Below, piece after piece: positions 58,528-64,000 of a stretch of DNA of 64,000 bases (its first letter is position 1; every line of letters begins with the position of its first letter). The DNA comes from Thinopyrum elongatum (taxonomy: Eukaryota > Streptophyta > Magnoliopsida > Poales > Poaceae): positions 69,066,870 through 69,130,869 of the forward strand of contig CM022303.1 of NCBI GenBank assembly GCA_011799875.1, read 5' to 3'. The notes beneath the pieces were generated by a model. That model was not told the origin of the DNA and did not search any database. It saw nothing but the letters and a program-made list of their open reading frames with translations. Both the position numbers and the translations under genes were made by a program.

Positions 58528-60254
58528 TTCCATCTTCAGCAATCGAGAAATCCCTGTACTTATCAAGGTGAAGTTCTTTTTTCATCAGATCTACTTTAGC
58601 ATCTTTGGCTTGCGCAATCTTTACAGCTTTCTCAAGATCTGGCTGTACCACAAGCTTATTAAGAGAACCCTACGGAATGATACAGACGTTCAACTTGCAC
58701 AGTTCTTCATAAAGATGGGGTTGAGCTTGCTTAACCATGAGGTTGTTGCAATAGGACTTGCGGCTCAAGGCATTAGCCATTACATTAGCCTTGCTAGGGG
58801 TATAAGAAATACCACAGTCATAATCCGTGATTGTTTCCAACCATCGCTGTTGACGAAGATTAAGATCCGGTTGGGTGAACAAGTACTTCAGACTCTGTTG
58901 ATCGGTATAAATCTCACACCGATTACCAAGGAGGTAGTGTCGCCACTGCTTCAAAGCATAGATCACAACAACGAGTTCGAGGTCATGCACTGGATAGTTT
59001 TCTTCATGTGGACGCAATTGTCGTGAGGCATATGCAATTACCTTCCGTTCTTCCATTAGGACACAGCCTAATCCTTGGCGAGAGGCATCGCAATATATCA
59101 CAAAGTCCTTGCGAGAATCCGGAGGAGCAAGCACTGGAGTAGAAGTAAGCTTGTCCTTGTGGGTCTAGAAACTCTCCTGACATTTGTCTGTCCACTCAAA
59201 CTTAACGCCTTTGTGGAGCAGATTAGTCAGGGGCTTGGCTATCTTGGAAAAGTTCTCGACAAATCGACGGCAATAAGTTGCTAGTTCGAGAAAACTTCTC
59301 ACTTGCTTCGCATTCTTCGGAGGAGTCCAGTCAAGAATAGCCTGAACACGCTCCGGGTTAACGGCGATACCTTCCTTGGAAATCACATGTCCAAGGTAGG
59401 TTACTTCAGAAAGCCAGAATTCACATTTGGAGTACTTGGCATACAACTTGTGCTCTCGAAGTCTCTCCAGAACAAGGCGAAGATGTTCGGCATGTTCTTC
59501 CTTATTCTTCGAATATACTAGAATATCATCCAGATAAACCACGACAAACTTGTCGAGGTAATCCATGAATATATAATTCATCAGATGGGAAAAAGTAGCT
59601 GGAGCATTCGTTAGGCCAAATGACATGACGGTGTATTCATAGGAGCCATAACGAGTAACGAAGTCGTTCTTCAGAATATCCTCTTCACGGACATGGATCT
59701 GGTGATAACCCAACCTCAAGTCGAGTTTAGAGAACACTGAAGATCCAGCTAGTTGATCATATAAATCATTGATCCGAGGAAGCGGATATTTATTCTGAAT
59801 GGTTGCCTGGTTGATAGGAAGGTAATCTTGGACCAACCTATTCGTACCATCTTACAAAGAGATACGGTGCTCCCCAGGCAGAGGAACTGGGATGGATGAA
59901 GCCCTTCTTAAGTGATTTATCGATTTCTTCCTTAAGCTCGAGAAGGTGATGCGGAGGCATCTTGTAAGGAAGCTTCGCAATAGGTGTGGTGCCAGGCTTC
60001 AAGTCGATAACAAACTCGACAACTCTAGCAGGGGGTATTCCTGGAAGTTCTTCTGGAAAAACATCCTGGAATTCACAAACAACCGGAATGTTCTTGATCC
60101 CCTCAAGCGGAGAAGCGTTCAACGCATTCAAGGCATAAATCTCATCCTTGGTGTTCTGAGTGATATGAGCATGGTAATTCACTAACTCATTTGATGGATG
60201 TAGGAGGTGTACAACTTTAGTGGCACAATTGATTGAGGCATAGTGAGCCTTCAA
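58528..60254 (-). pseudogene. Copy A reverse transcriptase and RNase H
   Basis: Read right to left. The part at 60254-59838 holds CEFQDVFPEELPGIPPARVV and [21 protein letters not shown] deletion of about 7 bases near 59852 removes the KKKDG motif region and shifts the frame. RT continues at 59836-59165 with [35 protein letters not shown] and [10 protein letters not shown]. RNase H is at 59134-58670 ([31 protein letters not shown]). There are stops at 59165-59167 and 58670. It is a clear polyprotein part, not functional. Confidence 0.85.
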
Positions 60255-61541
60255 TCAATCCATTCCCAGTATAAGGTCTATGTTGGAATTATTCAGGATT
60301 ATAGGGAAGGCCTGAAAATTCCTCTCTTCAATCACAACAGTGACTTCGGGGCTGAATATGGTGGCTTGGCATCGACCTGCGGGAGTGTTTAGTACTAATG
60401 GATGGTGTAACATTTCACATTTAACGTCATGCAAGAGTGCAAAATGTTCTGACATGAATGAATGCGATGCTCCTGAATCAAATAAAATAGATGCTGGTAC
60501 TGAATTAAAAAGAAGTGTACCCATCACAGTTGCTGATTGTTCTGGGTCTTCACTCATGTTCACATGAAAGGCCTACCCATGACCATAAGAAGGTCTGGCA
60601 TTGTTGTTACGCTGCTGAGGAATTCCTCGGCCATTACCATGGCCAGCAGGAGGAAGAGCTAGCTGATTCTGACCCTGAGAACAGTCTCTGGCACGGTGAC
60701 CTGGCTGGCCACACTTGAAGCAGAGTCCACTGTCTGGACGTGGTGCAGGAGCTCGAGGTTGTGGAGCTCGAAGGGGCTGCCTTGGTGGTGGAGGAGGCAG
60801 ACGAGGTGCAACATATGCTGGCCTGTACACTGGAGCTGTTGGACGGTACATGCTTTGTGGAATCCAGATGCGACGCTTCTGTGAAGATGAGCCCGCGTCA
60901 CGAGTGCTTCTGGTCGCTTCCTTGTGCTTCTTCAGACCAGTCTCGACCATGATGGCCTTGTTCACCAAGGTGGCGAAGTCAGGAAAGTCGTGGATGAGCA
61001 GGGCTAGCTGAATGTCGTGGTGTAGCCCTTCACAGAACTTCTCCTGCCTACGAGCATCAGTGGGGATGTCTTCTTCAGCATAGCAAGACAAGTCAAGGAA
61101 CTCTCGCTGGTAGAGTTCCACAGTCTTGTTGCCTTGAACAAGGCTACGGAACTCGGCCTTCTTCCAATCTATAACCCCTTGAGGAATTTACCAGGCACGA
61201 AAAGCAGCCTTGAATTCCACCCACCATTGTGCTGCGGGTCCCTTCAGGAAGTATGTCGCGAAGGTGACATAGCTGACAGGGGGAACATCAGCTGACTCCA
61301 TCTCATAGAAGATGTCACGCAGCCAGTCATCGGCATCCAACGGATTAACTGTGTTGCGGAATACCGAGGAGTTGAGGCGCACAAACTCTGGTAGCATGAT
61401 TGAAGCTGGCTGATGGTTGGCATTGGGACAAGGGAACTGATCCATAATTCCCGTCATGAACTGACGGTTGAGTTCAAACTGTTGCATCATAGCAGCCATA
61501 TAGTCAGGCGGTGGCGGCGGTGGTGGATTGTTATCACCCAT
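60255..61541 (-). pseudogene. Copy A gag and protease
   Basis: Gag starts at 61541 with MGDNNPPPPPPPDYMAAMMQ and contains FYEMESADVPPVSYVTFATY. An ochre stop at 61188-61190 is followed by the continuing frame (ELYQREFLDLSCYAEEDIPT) and the knuckle CFKCGQPGHRARDC near 60700. A TAG at 60573-60575 is CAG in copy B. The protease has [15 protein letters not shown] intact, but a TGA at 60252-60254 is TGG in copy B. Gag would form particles and the protease would cut the polyprotein. Confidence 0.85.
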
Positions 61542-61786
61542 CCTGCTAAATTCAACAGGGGTAGTTTAGCAGAAGCCATTGCGAGGGTTTAGCAACCAAC
61601 ATGATGTAATACAATGGAATTTAAGTAGTGCAACAGATACTGAACATTAGTCATTAAGACATACAGAACCATACAGAGTCAGTTACATTCGGATAGCATA
61701 ATGGCGCAAATTCAAAAGCTAGTCATGCTAGGAGGCACGCAGGCATGTGGTAAGGAAGTACACAATGAGACATGGCAAAGGCTACA

Positions 61787-62557
61787 TCAATGTCGGAGAA
61801 AACAACTGAAACGGGGTAGCTGCAAGTGCGGATGACGGATTTTCATCGCAGAAGGATCCTGCGCTCCATGTGCACTCTGATGCAGAACCCGGTCTCGAGC
61901 TGAAAGAAGAGGTCCACATGCAGGTGTGTGACCTCCCACGGCAGGCCAATCAATCCCTGGTGGCATCTCGGTCCTGCGCGGGTAAAGGATATGCTCCGGA
62001 TGTATCCCTGCACAAACAGCTGGTAGCAACTGCGTCATAGCCTCGTAGAGTCGTACTCGAGTGGCAAACAACTCGACGGCCAGAGCCCGAACAGTGCGAT
62101 CCAGGGCCTGAGTACACTGAATCAGAACTCGCGGATCGTAGCGACGTGGCTCGTACGGGGCACATATAGCCGTGTAGTATCCAGTAGCATCTCCAGTAGG
62201 GGCATACGGAATGTACCGAAACTCAGAAGCATCCAAGCTAGCGTTGTGCTCTCCTCGGAGACGTGCGATAGCAGAGTAGGTGGCATCATGGACTGCCATC
62301 TCAATCATCACGCCGATACCATGGAAAAGGTACAGCTCAGTGTCTGAGTCATCCTGCTGATCATAGATGTGAACATCAGCATAGTACTACTCCTGGTTGA
62401 ACTCGCGGTAAACCTCATGGACCATGTACTCAGGGAACCAGCGGTAACCCAGTCTGGTCAGGAGGGCGATCAGGACAGCTTGAAAACCAGGGGCATCACG
62501 AGCCCAAGTACGAAGCACAAGCTGCGTCGTAGGACGTGGTGGAAACAGGCGATCCAT
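61787..62557 (-). pseudogene. Additional ORF between 5' LTR and gag (aORF)
   Basis: A sense-strand frame starts at 62557 (MDRLFPPRPTTQLVLRTWAR), passes one amber stop at 62387-62389 and stays in frame to 61787. The text LSYRWFPEY-like GYRWFPEYMVHEVYREF and YDPRVLIQCTQALDRTVRAL looks like genuine, well-composed protein. It lies between the primer-binding site and gag. I recognise no domain. Extra sense ORFs at this place are known in some large plant gypsy elements, with unknown function. The C-terminal part looks hydrophilic. One stop in 257 codons suggests recent function in the lineage. Confidence 0.65.
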
Positions 62558-62934
62558 CTGAAACATAGAAAATTCATGATTGTCATTTGACGATGAGAAG
62601 TATAACAGATCTCGAAGAGAAAGGTTAAACAAAACAATGGAAAGGAAAATGATTATCAGACTAATCAGATCAATGACAGGGAAATCGCACAGATATCCAG
62701 CTCTCTGGGAGGACGAAATTTACGAGATCCTAAGTGTCGGTGTTAGTAAATTTATTAAACCCGAATAGAATAGAGATCAGAGTCCTAGAGTATAGACGAG
62801 AAATAAAAGATCCTAATACCACGCAGTTGGCGACGTGGGCCCGTAAGCCACACAGCCAAGTTAGTAAAATAGTTTTCGGTTACTAGACCCAACTTCGGCC
62901 AAGGAATTGGATAGGGGGGTTCCTAGAGGCAGTC

Positions 62935-62947
62935 GGCTCTGATACCA
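62935..62947 (-). other. Primer-binding site of large gypsy
   Basis: The minus strand reads TGGTATCAGAGCC, a full 13-base match to the usual initiator-Met tRNA binding site, three bases inside the 5' LTR. It fixes the direction of the element. Confidence 0.9.
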
Positions 62948-62950
62948 ACC

Positions 62951-63527
62951 TGTGACAACCCCGGCTTAATCGTGCACTAATCATACACGCAAATGCACAT
63001 GATCAAGCCTAAGGACTCACTTGAAGATATCAGAACACAACTCTAAAACATAAATAAAGTCATACAAGCTTTATATTACAAGCCAGGGCCTCGAGGGCTC
63101 GAATACAAAGCTCGATGGCATACAAGTGTCAGCGGAAGCATCAGATATCTGGGTACAGATATTACAGAGAAACAGATAGGCCTTTAGAAAGGCGGGGCAA
63201 AATAAAATACTACGATCGAAAGGTGTAGGCCTCCTACCTAGGACCCTCTAAACCTATTCCTGGTCGTCAGTCGGCTCCTCATAGTAGTACTCGCCGGGAG
63301 GGTAGTAGTAGTAGTAGCCGTCGGTGGGGGCAGCTCGCTCAGGGGCTCCATCATCTGGTTGCGACAAATGGATATGGGGAGAAAAAGAAAGTAAGCAAAC
63401 ATGAGTAATCATCCAAAGTACTCAACAAGCAAGGATCTACACTACATATGCAACATTTTCAAAGGAGGGCTGTATAAGTGGACTGGGCTGCAGAAATGCC
63501 AGAATAGAGAGGAAGGCCTATTCCTAT
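62951..63527 (-). repeat. Right (5') LTR of large gypsy, first 577 bp
   Basis: It starts TGTGACAACCCCGGCTTAAT and matches 46850-47427 with a few percent differences. It is interrupted at 63528 by another LTR element. The GTA microsatellite is shorter here than in the left LTR. Confidence 0.88.
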
Positions 63528-64000
63528 TGTCGGAGTAAATGACCACGGGTAGCCTCATCAGCTCCCCTTGGTATTTCAAGACATCGGGGCAGGCTGCGCC
63601 CCTCAAACATCGAAGACAAAGGACCGCCTTCCTGAGGCCGGCTGGTCTGAGCAGCCGGTTGCCGGGAGGTGGCGGAGCCTTGAAGACGGCCATGAAGTGG
63701 GCCGACTCCTAGCAGGCGGCTTCCTGGGAAGCCAGAGCCTAGCAGGCGGCCCCTCGCGCCCTCAAAGTTAGCGCCCACATAAATGTGACGAGACAAGGCA
63801 TGGCTACAGTACAAGCCTGCCACCCCTGAATCCAGGGTAGAACGTGGCCACAGTACAGCGCACCAAGCGGACGCCCCGCGCCCAATGCGGCACTATCGCC
63901 ATGCCGCTCATGACATCACCCATGGCAGAAGAGGCCATGCTGCCACGACGGGTGGTCGGTACGGCCCGCAGGCGGCGGGCCCTACATGTCCATGAGAAGC
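63528..64000 (+). mobile_element. Start of another LTR element nested in the 5' LTR
   Basis: At 63528 the match to the left LTR stops and TGTCGGAGTAAATGACCACG begins, a typical TG LTR start. The five bases before it, cctat (63523-63527), are the likely target duplication. The sequence is GC-rich with repeated gcaggcggc motifs. No primer site or coding region is reached before the window ends, so family and type are unknown. Confidence 0.6.

Larger units (their letters stand above)
46850..64000 (-). mobile_element. Large chromodomain Ty3/gypsy (Tekay/Del-like), rearranged
   Basis: The left LTR (46850-50208) and the partial right LTR (from 62951) share sequence and TG..CA ends. The primer-binding site at 62935-62947 and the purine tract at 50209-50222 set the direction as minus. 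Gag has a CFKCGQPGHRARDC knuckle, pol has protease, RT, RNase H and integrase, and the end has a chromodomain; long LTRs plus chromodomain fit Tekay/Del. The internal region has a partial tandem duplication (gag middle to integrase start) and two solo LTRs. The right LTR is interrupted at 63528 and the element runs off the window. Confidence 0.87.

Overview
This window looks like intergenic DNA of a large-genome grass, most probably Triticeae (wheat, Aegilops or barley). The evidence is the dense nesting of LTR retrotransposons, CACTA, hAT and Stowaway elements, and solo LTRs that begin like the BARE1/Angela lineage. I see no intact host gene, tRNA, rRNA, CRISPR array or bacterial feature. The only non-transposon coding trace is a decayed subtilisin-like protease fragment near 46 kb. 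I found no convincing new biological system. The most unusual items are transposon architectures: a tandem three-LTR chromovirus whose stop codon lies in its own TATA box, an extra ORF upstream of gag in a second chromovirus, Ulp1-protease genes inside CACTA elements, and a MITE that inserted in frame in a LINE.

Layout. 1-11885: plus-strand short-LTR chromovirus (Reina-like Ty3/gypsy) as a head-to-tail array with a 5161-bp period (part unit, LTR, unit, LTR, unit, LTR). 11886-17944: L1-type LINE with ORF1, ORF2 and poly(A), carrying a Stowaway MITE in frame in ORF2. 17945-20085: non-coding DNA with a Stowaway MITE. 20086-27277: minus-strand Ty1/copia element with one long LTR holding a hAT-type MITE with perfect 8-bp target duplications. 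27278-38670: plus-strand CACTA element with a TNP2 transposase relic, a ~335-bp minisatellite, and a second gene with Transposase_24, DUF8039-like and Ulp1 protease parts. 38671-43921: a second, inverted, truncated CACTA, tail to tail with the first and split by a 3487-bp hAT element with perfect 8-bp duplications.

43922-46849: a LINE reverse-transcriptase relic, two small inverted-repeat elements and the subtilase relic. 46850-64000: a large minus-strand chromodomain gypsy (Tekay/Del-like) with 3.36-kb LTRs. Its internal region carries a partial tandem duplication of gag-to-integrase and two independent solo LTRs of one copia family. Its 5' LTR is interrupted at 63528 by another LTR element that runs off the window.

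Almost every coding region carries stops or frameshifts, so these elements are probably not autonomous. The nesting gives relative ages. The LINE predates the gypsy array if the array sits in it, as the open reading frame at the junction suggests. The copia predates its hAT MITE and the CACTA. The Tekay-like element predates its duplication or its solo LTRs. Family names are by motif recognition only; no database search was possible.
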